From Cryptomeria japonica (lineage: Eukaryota > Streptophyta > Pinopsida > Cupressales > Cupressaceae): a stretch of 64,000 nucleotides of DNA. Location of the stretch: positions 331,697,302 through 331,761,301 of the forward strand of contig NC_081413.1 in assembly GCF_030272615.1 (NCBI RefSeq), given 5' to 3'. The position numbers and the translations under genes were made by a program. Below the pieces are notes generated by a model. It ran no database searches. It worked only from the letters and a program-made list of their open reading frames with translations, and was not told the DNA's origin. This document shows, one piece after another, positions 1 through 11,020 of the stretch; positions within the stretch are counted from its first letter, which is position 1; the number at the start of each line of letters is the position of its first letter.

Positions 1-152
1 AATACTTCAAAGGTAGGATCAACAATTCCTGCTAATCGTTGCCCATGAGTGTAACATTGATCAGCCAGATTATGATTTGAAGAAAAACAACAATTGTGGA
101 AATTACAATGAAAACGCACTGCAACCCAAGAGACAAACCGGTTGCACGTCGT
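1..152 (-). other. 5' leader of minus-strand LTR element Y (partial)
   Basis: This follows the primer-binding site on the minus strand, so it should be the start of the interior of an LTR element that runs off the left edge. No coding signal is visible in this short piece. Its assignment depends wholly on the neighbouring PBS-like site. Confidence 0.45.
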
Positions 153-170
153 TCCCCAGCAGAGTCACCA
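153..170 (-). other. tRNA primer-binding site of LTR element Y
   Basis: On the minus strand the sequence reads TGGTGACTCTGCTGGGGA. It begins with TGG, the complement of a tRNA CCA end, and resembles PBS regions of plant Gypsy elements. It lies 6 bases beyond an LTR-like end (CCCAACA), so minus-strand DNA synthesis would begin here and the interior lies to the left. Confidence 0.6.
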
Positions 171-176
171 AAAAAC

Positions 177-1070
177 TGTTGGGTGAATATTTTGTCACCA
201 ACGTACTAATGACAAAACATAGAATTCACACAATTCTATGCTAAGAAATTAATCTCTCCTCTAATTAACAAGAAATTATATTTATGGGTCGGTGTTGGGC
301 ATATAACTCTTTTTTTTTCAGAGTTTATGTATTCTCCCTTCACCTAGTTACAATTTCTCTACCTCTTCAGATACTTAAAGAAAATAACTATTAATCTAAC
401 AAACTACACAAAGAGTTACTTTTAAGCAGCACAAAGTCTCCTTTATGGTAACACTAATTCACACTGATCGTTACAAATCAAACAATTAGAAACTTAGCTT
501 AAAGCAAAAAGTCTTCAAGTATAGATTTCTAATCCATTAAACTACTAATAACCGCAGCAATACAAAGCCTACTACAAGTTACCTCCTTTATCAGCAGATT
601 TCTCAAGTATGCTAAGAGCACAAAGTCTATTGGCAAGATTTGAGAGCTCTTTAACCATGTAGCAATATCTTAAAGATCAAATAAGTAAAGATAATATGTA
701 TTCAATGGAAATAGGAACATTAAATAATATAAACAAATTTATTGATACAACACAAAGCTTGCAATCAACAAAACTGTTTTCTTTATTTGTTTGATTGAAT
801 TCTCACCACAAAAGCCCGAAGTCTTAATTGGGATAAAAATCCAACAGAGTTTCGCTAAGCATGAAAAAGATAAAAAAAAATATTTACTAAAAGGTCCTCC
901 TTATATAGGAAAAGAAGTTGAGAAAAAGGTGGGCACAGTTGACTTATTCAACCGCACAGTCCCATTTTACTACAACTACTACATAAAGAAAACGTGCAGC
1001 TGCATAAAAGTTTACAACATCTATTGGTGCAGCTGCATGAAGAAAGTATGCCAAAAGGGGGAACTTCATT
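177..1070 (-). mobile_element. LTR of element Y, minus orientation (far end uncertain)
   Basis: The minus-strand copy ends in ...CACCCAACA directly before the PBS, as a 5' LTR should. A TATA-like CTATATAA sits at 901-908 on the minus strand. No second LTR copy lies in the window, so the other boundary is a guess placed where recognisable gene A coding stops. The palindrome TGCAGCTGCA occurs twice near 995-1040. An alternative is that the LTR is far longer and reaches the TG start at 6060 (see findings). Confidence 0.4.
901..908 (-). promoter_or_regulatory. TATA-like box in LTR Y
   Basis: Minus-strand CTATATAA followed by a purine-rich stretch, about 730 bases before the LTR end. Position and sequence suit a retrotransposon promoter, but there is no transcript evidence. 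Confidence 0.35.
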
Positions 1071-4000
1071 CTTGATTCTCTTCTTCGTTGGATTTCTGAA
1101 AAACCTTTGAACTTAGCGAGGATGGCTTTGACCTCTGATTCATTTGGCATCAAGGTAGAACTCGTGATGATTTGAACGTGGGACATTACATCTTGAATCT
1201 TTACGTGCTTCTTCTTAACATACTTTAGTATGGATGTGAGTACTTCAAAGCTGACTTGAATTTGTAACAATTTATCAAATGTATCAAGTGAGAAGTCTTG
1301 TCCCGTGCATTGGTCCATCAAGGAAAGAAATTCTTGGGTGATGACTTCAGTAGTGACGAGATTTTGATCACCATCATACAAATAGCAAGGGAGATCACCT
1401 AATTTAGCAAAAATAAGGTCAACCTCGTCATCACCTTCTTTCTTTTCACAATCTAGCTCTGCAATCATTAATTTCATTCTCTCTTGTTTATGAGACAATA
1501 ATGACAAGATCTGAATATACTTCTCCCTTGTGGGAATTACCTTGTTCTCAACCAGGACATCTATCCTGAAATCCTCCATTTTGCTCCAAAGGGTAGTGCT
1601 TTTCACAACTTCCTCAATTTCCTATGATAAAGAGGTTTTGAGTCTTTGCATCCGACTCTGGACCACTTCATAATAAGACAATAGTTCTCCACTGTTGAGA
1701 TCAGAAGATGAGAGCCTTCTGACCTTAGCCGCACGATCCATTCATCCATGACTCGAGCTTTAGCTCCTACCTCTTCAATCTTTTTGAGAGATTCAGTGTC
1801 TATTGATGACCCTATAGGTTCAACCTCTTGAGAAGATTGTGTTACCTTTAAGAGGACGTTGGTCAGCTGCTCACACTTCTGCTTTAGGTTATTTTTCTCA
1901 TCCCTCTCCTCATCCAGTCTTCTTAACAAAGAATTAAGGGCTGTCTAAGAATCTAATTTCACACTTTCATGTGTCTCCACTCCGAGCTCCACAACCTACA
2001 TGGTATAATCTTCTGATCATATGTTGCCTTTGTCCTTGTCTGATGATGACACCATAACTTCAACGTGTTTTCTTTTGGAAGCTGGGTCTATTACCACCCG
2101 AGATACTGTCTTTGGCTTCTTCGTTCCTTTAGGCTTTGGAGGAACCAAAAGTTCAAAGTCAAATTCATTAGGAGATATTACCTGTTTTTTCCTCTTAGGG
2201 GCCACTACTTCCATCCAAGGGGGTAGTTTTGGATTGGATGATGGAGTAGTAGTTTCTTGCTGACTTGGGGTTGAAGATTCTAGAGTAGGTTGACTGGAAC
2301 TTGGAGCAGTTGTAAGTGTAACTGAAGGGTGCTAATATTGAAGCATCTAGTGGAACATTTGTTGTTGCTACCTCTTCAGTTATAGGTGGGAGAGTTGAGG
2401 GTGCCATGAGTGTAACTTCAACACTTACCAATGAAGGGATTGTTGTGACGGTGGTAGTAATGGCGGGTAAATCTACTGAAACCTATTCTGCAAGTGCATC
2501 TTGCAAGGTTTCGTTAAAATCCATCATGGTAGACTCAAAAGTAGATGAAGGGATGTCATCTAAAGTAGAGAAGTTGGTTATTGTAAAAAAATGACCAGCG
2601 GTCTCTGAGTGCGGCATGCCCATACTTAGATCTCCATCTTCATGAACATCTTTGTCCTCTTGATCAGAGTTAGAGTCAGAATCAATAGAGTGAACGACTA
2701 CTTGTGAGACAACCGGGACATTGGCTTCAGCTAGGTGTGATACTTCTTCTGCCTGTACTTCCTCTGGTTGAGGAATTTCACGTTCTTCGACCTCTTTTCC
2801 CTTTCCAGCTTCACTGGCAAGCGGTTTTTCTGACTCTTTCGTCATTGCTTCCTTTGATGTTGATGAATTTTCACCCTTCTTTGCTCCTTTAGCTATAAAT
2901 TTGATTTTGGGCCCTTTACCCTTTGATTGTACCACAGGAGCTGAAGATAGTGCTTGTGGGTCTGCCCTGCTCTTGGTTCTTGTTTTAGCTGTCGCTGTCT
3001 TGCCCAATGGACCATCACTGTTGTCATCATCTCCTAAACTAGTGGGAAGCTATTTCATCCTGAGATTCTTCTTTAGCAACCAAGCATTGGTGTTTGCTAA
3101 GATGGGAGAGATCCTTTGCGTAATAGACTTGCTTTCCTTCTTTGACCATTGCACAAGTGGAAGTGGGAAATCAACAATCTTCTTCTCATAATAAACAGGA
3201 TCCACTATGTCATCTGTGTCCTCCATAGTCATTGGGATCTTAGCTAGATCCAAATTTTCAATTTGTTCTAGAGTAAGGCGGCTGAAATCCATCCTCCTTA
3301 TATCCTCCTCATTCTGACAATCTGCCCAAACATCCTCAAACCTATAAACATGAGTGTATGTCCTTTTGAGTTTTCTCTTTCTACCCCTAAAATCAAAATT
3401 GGTTCGGGCCTTGAATCTTCTCATGGTATTCCACTGCATTTCCTCCTCCATATTTTGGCTTTGGGATTGGTTAGCACAGAATACCTGCCAATTGACTCTG
3501 GGAATTTTAGCCCGGTCTTGTGGGCTTGTGATTGTTTCTCATGCACACTAATCAGTTGTCTGCACAGTTCCATAAGGATGATTTTATCTGAAGGGAACTT
3601 TGGAAGAATGAAGGGCTCACCTGAGAAGCATCCAATTTGGATATAGGTGAATGTGGGAAATTGTAGAAACACACACCCAAAATGAGACACCTGCTGTAAG
3701 CAGCCTCTGATATTCTCCTCTTCTGCAGGCCTTTATCAAAAATGCACTTCCATACAACAAAGAAGGCGCCATTAACCCTCCTGTAATGATTACCTTGATT
3801 TTTGATAGTTAGCTGGTCATAGTACTCCCAAACGGGCATCACTCTTCTGTCACCCTTGGCAGACAAGCCTGGATATTACCTCATTGAAGCAGCTGCGTAA
3901 ACCAGGTATGAGGTCATATAAAACTTCAGTGTTACCTTGACCTCTTTCAGTTGGGTGCAAAGCACATCACTGATTTGTTCTCCCTAATCAATTCTTGCAG

Positions 4001-4662
4001 CTCCCTTTCTGATTATATTCATGTAGTAAACCATCCAGCTTTGGAAATAATGAGAGTCTTTTAATCCTCTCACTCTAGATAACATGGTGACCATGTCATT
4101 ATATTCCTTATTAAAGTCACTCATGTGGAAAGACTTAGGCCATCATGAGGTGAGGGAAGATCTAGCAGTAGAGAGATAAACAATATTAAATTACCTTTTT
4201 GCATTTATCCTCATGTTTCTTGTAGTACTCTTGAGCACTCTCTTGAGAAATATTAGCCACTTCTTCAGCTGATGAGCCTTTGAAAACACTATTGAAGAAT
4301 ACACTGTCTAGAGTCATTATGACCTTCTGATCATCATCTTTTACCTGCCTTGTGCTTGGATCAAAGTGATCAGCCACTGCTAGTACAAATTCAGGATCGT
4401 GAGCTGCGACTAGGAAGGATGCATACTTATGTAGCTCAGATTTGATTAAACTGGTCAGGCGTGCAGGAGCCTTCTGAACCCGGTCAACAAACTCTTGCAT
4501 GTCAACATGCCCAATTTCGGTGTCCCTGATCTCCTTAATATTCGAGTCCACTGAACTCTCTGGATATAAATTCAAGTACCTGTCGTACTTGTATTTCATC
4601 TTCTTTGATGATGCTTTACTCGGAGAAGGCTATCCTGAGGAAGACACGGGTTTCTTTGACAT
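1070..4662 (-). pseudogene. Gene A: large TE-associated cargo ORF, degenerate
   Basis: Minus-strand fragments in several frames (4599-4186, 3866-3552, 3690-3421, 3451-3050, 3007-2483, 2431-2195, 2214-2017, 1929-1603, 1606 to about 1070) line up as one broken gene of roughly 1,100 codons. The likely start is the ATG at 4662; a TAG stop follows ten codons later. Order: an N-terminal globular part (about 4600-3050), a charged low-complexity middle rich in K, E, S and P (3007-2017), then a helical, coiled-coil-like C-terminus (1930-1080). The FTYIQIGCFSGEPFILP stretch matches FTYVRVGGFQVEPFRLP in gene B, and about five other blocks agree in the same order, so A and B are one family. I do not recognise a characterised protein or catalytic motif. 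Upstream are a probable leader intron and promoter carrying hairpin arrays. It is dead in its present form. Confidence 0.6.
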
Positions 4663-4776
4663 TCGTGCACAATGACTACATTCAATACTAATGATTAGCC
4701 ATTCATCATTATCAAAAATCAATTTTTTCTCAAACGGATCGAAAAACAAGACTTAAAATAGGCCAAGGAGTAAAAA

Positions 4777-5432
4777 CTGCCAAAACAACAGGTCGGAAAA
4801 AAAAGTCCGATATGCTTCTTCACAAACAAAACTCACACATCGGAGTTTAAAACCCGATGTGCAATCTTAAAAAAAAACAACCTGCACATCGGAGTTTAAA
4901 ACCCGATGTGCAAAGTAGGGAAAAACATCAACATATCGGAGTTTAAAACCCGATGTGCAGGGGAAAATATGGTAAGCACATTGGACTTTAAATTTCGATG
5001 TGCAATCTAAAACAAATTAAAGGCACATCAGAGTTTAAAATCCGATGTGCTTTAAATCAGGAAGGATCTAGTTGACATGTCGAGTTTTAAAACCGGACAT
5101 GTCAACCAATAACCCTCCGCATATTAGATTTTAAAGTTTGATATGCAGAGGTTAATAAGCCGCATATCAGACTTTTAAATCCGATATGCGGAGGGACAAC
5201 CTTTCGGCTGCACGCCGGAGTTTAAAGTCTGGTGTGCAGGGAAGAGAGGGGGATCCGGAGAACAATCGGATTTTAAAGTCTGATTGCTCTCCGGATCAAA
5301 GGAGGCAATCGAACTTCAAAATCCGATTGTCCTCCGGATAGAAAACCAAAAAACACAACAAATAAAAACAAAAAGAAAAGGAGAAAAATCGAAAACATGC
5401 AAACAGTAAAAACTCGAAAACAAAAACCCTAC
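4777..5432 (-). other. Probable leader intron of gene A
   Basis: On the minus strand a donor-like AAAAG|GTAGGG sits at 5433/5432 and an acceptor-like TTGTTTTGGCAG ends at 4777, about 115 bases before the gene A ATG. The 656-bp interval holds eleven TTTAAA-centred hairpins. Splicing is inferred only from consensus; the layout parallels the first introns of the two plant mobile domain pseudogenes further right. Confidence 0.35.
4836..5335. repeat. Hairpin array I: eleven TTTAAA-centred palindromes
   Basis: Imperfect inverted repeats of 26-46 bp lie at 4836-4861, 4883-4912, 4931-4957, 4976-5003, 5023-5050, 5071-5106, 5115-5150, 5160-5191, 5208-5239, 5252-5297 and 5301-5335. Ten have a TTTAAA or TTTTAAA core (the last has TTCAAA), flanked by G/A-rich and C/T-rich steps, then 7-10 bp arms. 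Arms differ between units (for example TGCACATCGG, GTTGACATGTC, CCGCATATC, CTGCACGCC), yet within a unit the left and right arms remain largely complementary. Confidence 0.9.
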
Positions 5433-5564
5433 CTTTTCCAATCCGCCGATGAAAAAGATCTGACAATCGGGCAAGGGAAATCTGAATCACGACAAGCACG
5501 AGCAGAAGAGGGCGCACAGAGGAAGAAAATGGAGCATAATGAAAATGAAAATGCATAAAATTAA

Positions 5565-5572
5565 CTTATAAA
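5565..5572 (-). promoter_or_regulatory. TATA-like box upstream of gene A
   Basis: Minus-strand TTTATAAG lies about 130 bases before the donor of the proposed leader intron and about 490 bases after the LTR start at 6060. A pyrimidine-rich leader follows. This suits an LTR or cargo-gene promoter; nothing further is proven by sequence. Confidence 0.4.
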
Positions 5573-5627
5573 GCGCTTCTAAACAAACCCTAATAACAAT
5601 TAATGTGCCATTAATTACAACCCGCAG

Positions 5628-5835
5628 TTGCATGTTGGGTTTTAAAGTCCGACATGCAAGCCAGGGACACTTGCACGTCAGACTTTAAAGTCCGACATGC
5701 AACTGAAGAAGTGAAACACCTGCAGTGCAGACTTTAAAGTCCGAACTGCAGACAAAGATAACCTGCAGTTTAGACTTTAAAGTCCACACTCCAGGTTGAG
5801 ACAAATCGCAGTTCGGACTTTAAAGTCTGAACTGC
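5628..5835. repeat. Hairpin array II: five TTTAAA-centred palindromes upstream of TATA
   Basis: Palindromes lie at 5628-5659, 5671-5702, 5720-5751, 5762-5795 and 5808-5835. Four have the core GACTTTAAAGTC or a one-base variant; the first has TTTTAAAGTC. Arms change from TTGCATG to CTGCAG to GCAGTTC with matching changes on the other side. They belong to the same class as array I but lie upstream of the TATA-like box. Confidence 0.9.
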
Positions 5836-5997
5836 ATGAAAAACTGCAAAGCTAGGAAACAAGGAAAACAAGAAAAATGAAAGGCAAAAATGAAACGAAC
5901 TAACCGACCGAGTCGATTAAGTTCTCCTAGAGACCATAAGGTACGAAATGGACTTGTTTTGTAGGGTTGCCTCACGATTTTGGCCATGTTGAAATCG

Positions 5998-6060
5998 AGG
6001 ACAACAATGTTGTCGAGATTAGGGGACCATGGTTTAGGTGACCATTTTTAGGGTATTACA
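5998..6060 (-). mobile_element. LTR start (TGTAATACCC family), minus orientation
   Basis: From 6060 downward the minus strand reads TGTAATACCCTAAAAATGG and matches the LTR starts at 23302 (minus) and 63724 (plus) for about 60 bases, then diverges near GACAACAT. A PPT lies immediately upstream (6061-6073), so this is a 3' LTR start. Either only its first 60 bases survive or it is a different LTR subfamily that includes the hairpin region. Confidence 0.75.
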
Positions 6061-6535
6061 TTTGCCCCTCTTTGAATTAATTTGCGAGCAATGCGTTGGT
6101 TCAAAGAATAGTTGGTGTCAAATAGATATCAGTTCTGAACTTGATGGATCACAAATCGATGAAGAGCGAGATGTTCAACTTTATTTGAAGCTATGAAACT
6201 GAACAAATTGATTAAAGCGATACTGATCATGAACTTGATTGAACTAGGATCAACAAAGAGCGAGATGTCGTTCTTGAACTTGATTGATCAAGAAACAAGT
6301 ATCAATCTATAAACAAGTATCGATCTAGAGCTTGATTGAACTAGATTGAGCGAGAGACACAATCAATTCCAAACTTGATTGAACAAGAATTGACTGAGTG
6401 AGAGATAAAACCGATTTTGAACTTGATTGAACAAGAACCGATTAGCAAGAGAAAATGTCCATCTTGGTTTGATATGATGAAATTGAACATCGATTTGAAG
6501 ATTGATTCAGATAAGGACAAAAATTGTTATGCCCC
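6061..6535 (-). mobile_element. 3' tail and PPT of a Gypsy element, minus strand
   Basis: Plus-strand TTTGCCCCTCTTT at 6061-6073 is a PPT on the minus strand. The rest, with many TCAATCAAGTT-like words, matches 54360-54449 joined to 63368-63723 in opposite orientation. It is non-coding tail of the same family as Gypsy G. Similarity ends near 6536, where a plus-strand Gypsy leader begins. Confidence 0.75.
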
Positions 6536-6553
6536 TAGAGATTGCTTTATTTT

Positions 6554-6980
6554 TTCAGTCCAGAAACTTATCTGTTTGCACACTTTTCCAGAACTGTATA
6601 CTTGCCTAATTAGTCTACAGTGAGTGTATATCTGGTCATCATAATTCTGAGCATAAACAATCTTGATGGTGTACCCCTGTCGTTGTGTTGCATGATTTTG
6701 TCGATCATCTTTCAACTAGTTCAATCAACTACTTATCAAACTTAAGTTACTTAGATCACGTCTTATATAGGATAGATCATTCATGAAACCAGACTAAGTC
6801 TTAGTCACTTCTCTCAAATCAAACTAAGTTACTTAGATCACGTCTTATACAGAATATATCATTCCTGAAACTAGACTGAGTCTTAGTCACTTTCCTCAAT
6901 CACTACGTCAAATGAACATCTAGCTTCAATTTGATCTTGACTTCTACATCACATCTATCTCTCAGTCACATCGGTCATAA
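6554..6980 (+). mobile_element. Gypsy 1 leader fragment
   Basis: From CAGTCCAGAAAC onward this matches 24254-24681 of Gypsy G. It contains an imperfect tandem duplication of about 80 bp (near 6741 and 6823) beginning AACTTAAGTTACTTAGATCA in G and similar here. Non-coding; no LTR is attached on the left. Confidence 0.7.
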
Positions 6981-8530
6981 ATGCCTATTCAAACCAGAAG
7001 TTCTCACAAGAAAGATACCAAAGGTAAAGGATCGTCCTTTTCATTACAGAATAATCCATTCTTTGTAGAAGACCCCGTCTCTAACAAACCTTCATCGTCA
7101 AGTATAGAAATTTTTTATCAACCCTTATCTCCCACCATGTCTGGAGAAAGACAAGAAAGAGAAGTTTCTCAACACGATACCCATGACAATATCAACACCC
7201 ATGCTAATGATAGTGATTCCTCATCTGGCGAGTCTAAAGCTTTCGAACCTACAAAAGTTGTTATAAATAGCTGTCAAAATGATAAAGATTTCAAAAAAAT
7301 GATGAAAATCATCATGGCTAGATAAAAATAAGAGCATTTTCTAGAGCTAGCTAAACAAGGCGCTAATTTTCTAACTGATTATAACATTGAAACTCTTATC
7401 ACTAAAGAGGAAGACACACCACTAGCATTGGTAAACAAACAATTGCAAGCGTAACATACTGAAATCAAAGAAATGAAAAACAAGCATAAATCATCCAAGC
7501 AATATTCTCTGGACACGACATGCCTGTTCCCATTTGATAAAAACCTTTACATGCCTCCATTTCCTTCCAGGGTGGAAATTCCTAAGCTTGACAAATATGA
7601 TGGTAATGCAGATCCTCCAGACCACGTCGGAGAATTTTGTGCTTTATGTATGGAGTTCATGCATGAATAGAAGTATCTCATGTGCCTTTTCCCGAGGAAT
7701 CTAGGAGGACAAGCTATGGAATGGTTTTCAAGCCTACCTATGGGAATTAAGTCTTTTGAGGAATTAGTCGAGTTGTTTCTCCAACAATACTCCTATAACA
7801 TTCGTCATCCTATCACCATGATGGAGCTTTGCAATACCAAACAAAAAATAGGAGAACCTTTTCTCACTTTCCTTCAACGTTGGAGAAAGATGTTCTCTAG
7901 ATATTCACGGCCTATCCCAGATTCTGAGAAGATGGACATCTTTGTCAATAACCTAATCCCTGAATTGAAATACAATATCCAAATTCAAGTGTACCCTCCA
8001 TTCAACAAAATGGTAGATAGTGCCCTCAGAATGGAAGATGTCCTTATAAATAAAGGAGATATATCACTTTATTAAGAAACACAACAAGGCTCTAGTTCTA
8101 AAGAAAAGAAAACATGTTGGAAATACGACAAAGATAACAACATAAATGTTGTTAATGATGGAGTGGTAGATAATGTTAAATCAAAATCAAAACCCGCAAT
8201 ATTTAATCTGGCTAGCGGCACACAAGCCCTCAAAGCAGCTTAAAGTGTGATGGAAAATCCTCTTAAGAAATCAAAAGAGTGGTTTAAAGAGAAGCCTTAG
8301 CTTTCAAAGCCTAAACGTGATTTCACTCCTTTGGAAGAATCGTATGAGTCAGCTCTTAAGACTCTATTGGCAAACAAACTGTTCACATTGCCTGACAACT
8401 CTAAACCATATGATCCATAAATTAAACCCAAATGGTGGAGGGAAAATGAATACTATGAATATCATCGAAACAAGGGTCATACAATAAACAACTGCATGAA
8501 ACTCAAACACCAGATATAAGACCTTATTGA
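6981..8530 (+). pseudogene. Gypsy 1 gag (capsid-like), broken
   Basis: The ATG at 6981 opens a disordered N-terminus (MPIQTRSSHKK), followed after stops near 7323 and 7453 by a retrotransposon gag capsid domain at about 7500-8075 in the same frame. Typical gag blocks are visible: YMPPFPSRVEIPKLDKYDG, QAMEWFSSLP, LCNTKQKIGEPFLTFLQRW. Downstream at about 8445-8520 a degenerate zinc-knuckle region (YEYHRNKGHTINNC) precedes an LIDVGKI segment; its first cysteine is now tyrosine. The protein would package element RNA into particles. The same blocks, undeleted, occur in minus-strand Gypsy 3. Confidence 0.8.
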
Positions 8531-9179
8531 TGTTGGCAAAATTATTGTTGGAAGTCATGCAACCAATGTTGATCATAAAGCTTTTAAAGATCCTTTGCCT
8601 GATTATGAGCAAGGAGAATCCTCTAAATCTAAAGGAGGTGCCAAAGTCATTTACACCTACACCAACAATGACAATGTGATCAACATGATTGAATTCCCAA
8701 TCTAAGTATTGCAATGTGATCATAGTCAAAGATAAACAAAATAAAACACAAACTGCAAATGGTGTGACTCGTGCTCAAAAGAAGGTTACTCTCAAAGGAG
8801 CTAGTTCCTCAACTCCTGATCAAACAACATCAAACCTATCGACTTCTTCAAAAAGACAACCAGATACGATCATGGCTAAATCTAAGCTGCTGGCTTCATC
8901 ATCCTCTCTTGGTTACAACATTGTCAAACAATTATAACAAACCACCACTTAAATCTCTATTTTTGAACTACTTAAGATCTCTTATGCTCATAGAGAGATC
9001 TTGGATAAAGCTTTGCTCACTACTAATGTCCCCAAAGATTTAAAAGTAGATCGGTTTCAATCTATGCTGGGTCAGCTGACTTCGCCTCATTACTTCACCT
9101 TCTCTGAAGAAGATGACAATTCATTGAATCACCCACATAACCAGCCATTACGCATCAAAGCTATGATCCATAAACACTG

Positions 9180-9480
9180 AGTCAAACGTGTTTTGATAGA
9201 TGGAGGTGCTTGGTTGAATATTTGTACCTACAATTTACTGATACAGTTGAGATTTTCTGAACATGTCATTGATCCAGCAAAGAAAATAACAATCAAATCA
9301 TATGATGAAGAAGAGAGAACCTCTAAAGGTTTGATACTGTTACCAATTAGGGTAGGACTTGTGGAAAGAGATGTTATTTTTCAGGTGCTTGACCTTCCTC
9401 TTTCCTACAATATCTTGCTGGGTAGACCATGGATCATGAAATGAAAGCAGTACCATCTACATATCCTCAGTGCTTGAAAT
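9180..9480 (+). pseudogene. Gypsy 1 aspartic protease, broken
   Basis: The segment contains VLIDGGAWLNIC, the retropepsin active-site region (DGG type in this family), then an LLPIRVGL strand and an NILLGRPWI motif near the end. It normally cuts the Gag-Pol polyprotein. A frameshift separates it from gag (reading frame 1 against frame 0). The same protease is seen in Gypsy 3 (IDGGAGMNIC), and its second half in Gypsy G. Confidence 0.75.
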
Positions 9481-11020
9481 TTCCTTATAATGGAGTTGAA
9501 GTCAGTATTCCTGCTGATACAACCTACACCTGTAATACATTGAAACAATGTACTGATACCTTTGTTCCTCGTAACAGAGAAACCTCTACAGCTGAAAGTT
9601 TAGAAACATTGATGAAAGACTTAGAAAAGAAATTAAAAATCAAAGGTACTTGCATAGATGGATACAAGATAGAACCTGTACTTTTATTAATGTCTCTTCC
9701 CCCATCGCCAAGACAGTCTGGAAAACCATCTGAGGCTATGAAGCCATAAACTTCAACTCCAAATGTCATTTATGATGGTATTTTTGTACAGTCCTCTACT
9801 TCCCTTGCAGATGAAACATAAGAGGTGGTTGTTCTCAAATGGCTTTTCAAAGAAGATAGTGAAAATAAAGAAGTGCAACACTATGAGATTTCCCCTGAAC
9901 AATATGGTCTAGGCTATAAGATGATTCAACACATGGTATATTTAGGTATCGGTCCTCTGGGCAAGCATAAAGAAGGAATTTTTTAACCTATTAAGCTACA
10001 AACTAAGTCTACAAATGATAAAGTTGGACTTGGATACCATTTAGAGGAGTCACCAGATCAAAAAAATACTTCTCATCATCAGTCTAAGTGGAGGAAAAAG
10101 ATACTACATCAAACATCACAGGAAGTAAATACTCAGCAGACTTAGGGCGAGTATGAGAAAGAACAAGAAGAACTGGCAATCAAGAGAGAAGAAGTAGCTT
10201 GTAACCAAATTCTAACTGTATCAACAATAACACTACAAGAAGTAGAAATCCCAGAAGATATGAGAGAAGAGATAGAAGGAATTAAAGATTTGTTTGTGCC
10301 ACTGAACATTCCGATCAAATATATAGGAAGAATGCAAGTAGATGATTTAGAAACTAACTCAAATGAGTATGAATGGGGTCCAGAGTCTCTATCAGATGCA
10401 TCTACTGAGAAACTTCTGAAGAACCTAGTGATATCATAGACGAAGCACAAGAGATAGTGTGTTTAAAACTGCAAAAGGAAATAGAGGAAATCAGACTAAA
10501 AAGACAAGAATACTATGAACAACAGCTAAAAGAAGGAAGGGCACAAGAAAATTCTTCACCTACTATATCTCCCTCTAATGAGATAGAGCACTTCAGGTAT
10601 GGGACTACAAATGAAGAATTGGAGGCTACAGAAGCAAAGCCGGTCATTAGTCTAGAGGAAGCTGAATGGGAAAAGCGATAGAGACTAACAGAGTCATCAA
10701 GGTTATGACAAGTATGTCAACTACAAGTGATCATTGAACTAAATCATGAAGGAACTTGCACCATCAAAGATGTAGATATTGATACTATACATGCTTTCAC
10801 TAAGCCACTTGAAGAATAGTCAGAGGCTTCATCTTCTGACTCTGATCACTCTGAAATAAGATCTATTTATGACATTACGTATTCGACACCAAACTATGAC
10901 TACTTCGTCACGAATGTCAAAACTTTGTCTGTTGATCCTGTTACTGTCAAACCATGATATGTAGTCCAGTCCAAAGTAGAAGATGATGCTAGTGGTAGGT
11001 CTGTTGGGTTAGGTCCCTTT
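9480..11020 (+). pseudogene. Gypsy 1 post-protease linker with G-patch-like segment
   Basis: After the protease, about 9893-10050 encodes a glycine-rich pattern (GYKMIQHM..LGIGPLGK...GLGY) like a G-patch RNA-binding domain, known in some retroelements. An acidic, E/Q-rich linker follows (10150-10680). Several stops and frameshifts break it. Similarity to Gypsy G stops at about 11020, so no reverse transcriptase or integrase is present: this copy is an internal fragment. Confidence 0.6.

Noticed and set aside
4150-4192. Short intron in gene A (AAAAAG|GTAATTT to CTGCTAG)
   Set aside because: Only about 40 bases, shorter than usual plant introns; more likely chance in a decayed gene.
4836-5835. 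CRISPR-like repeat array
   Set aside because: Spacing is irregular, the arms differ between units, there are no cas genes, and the context is plant retroelement DNA.
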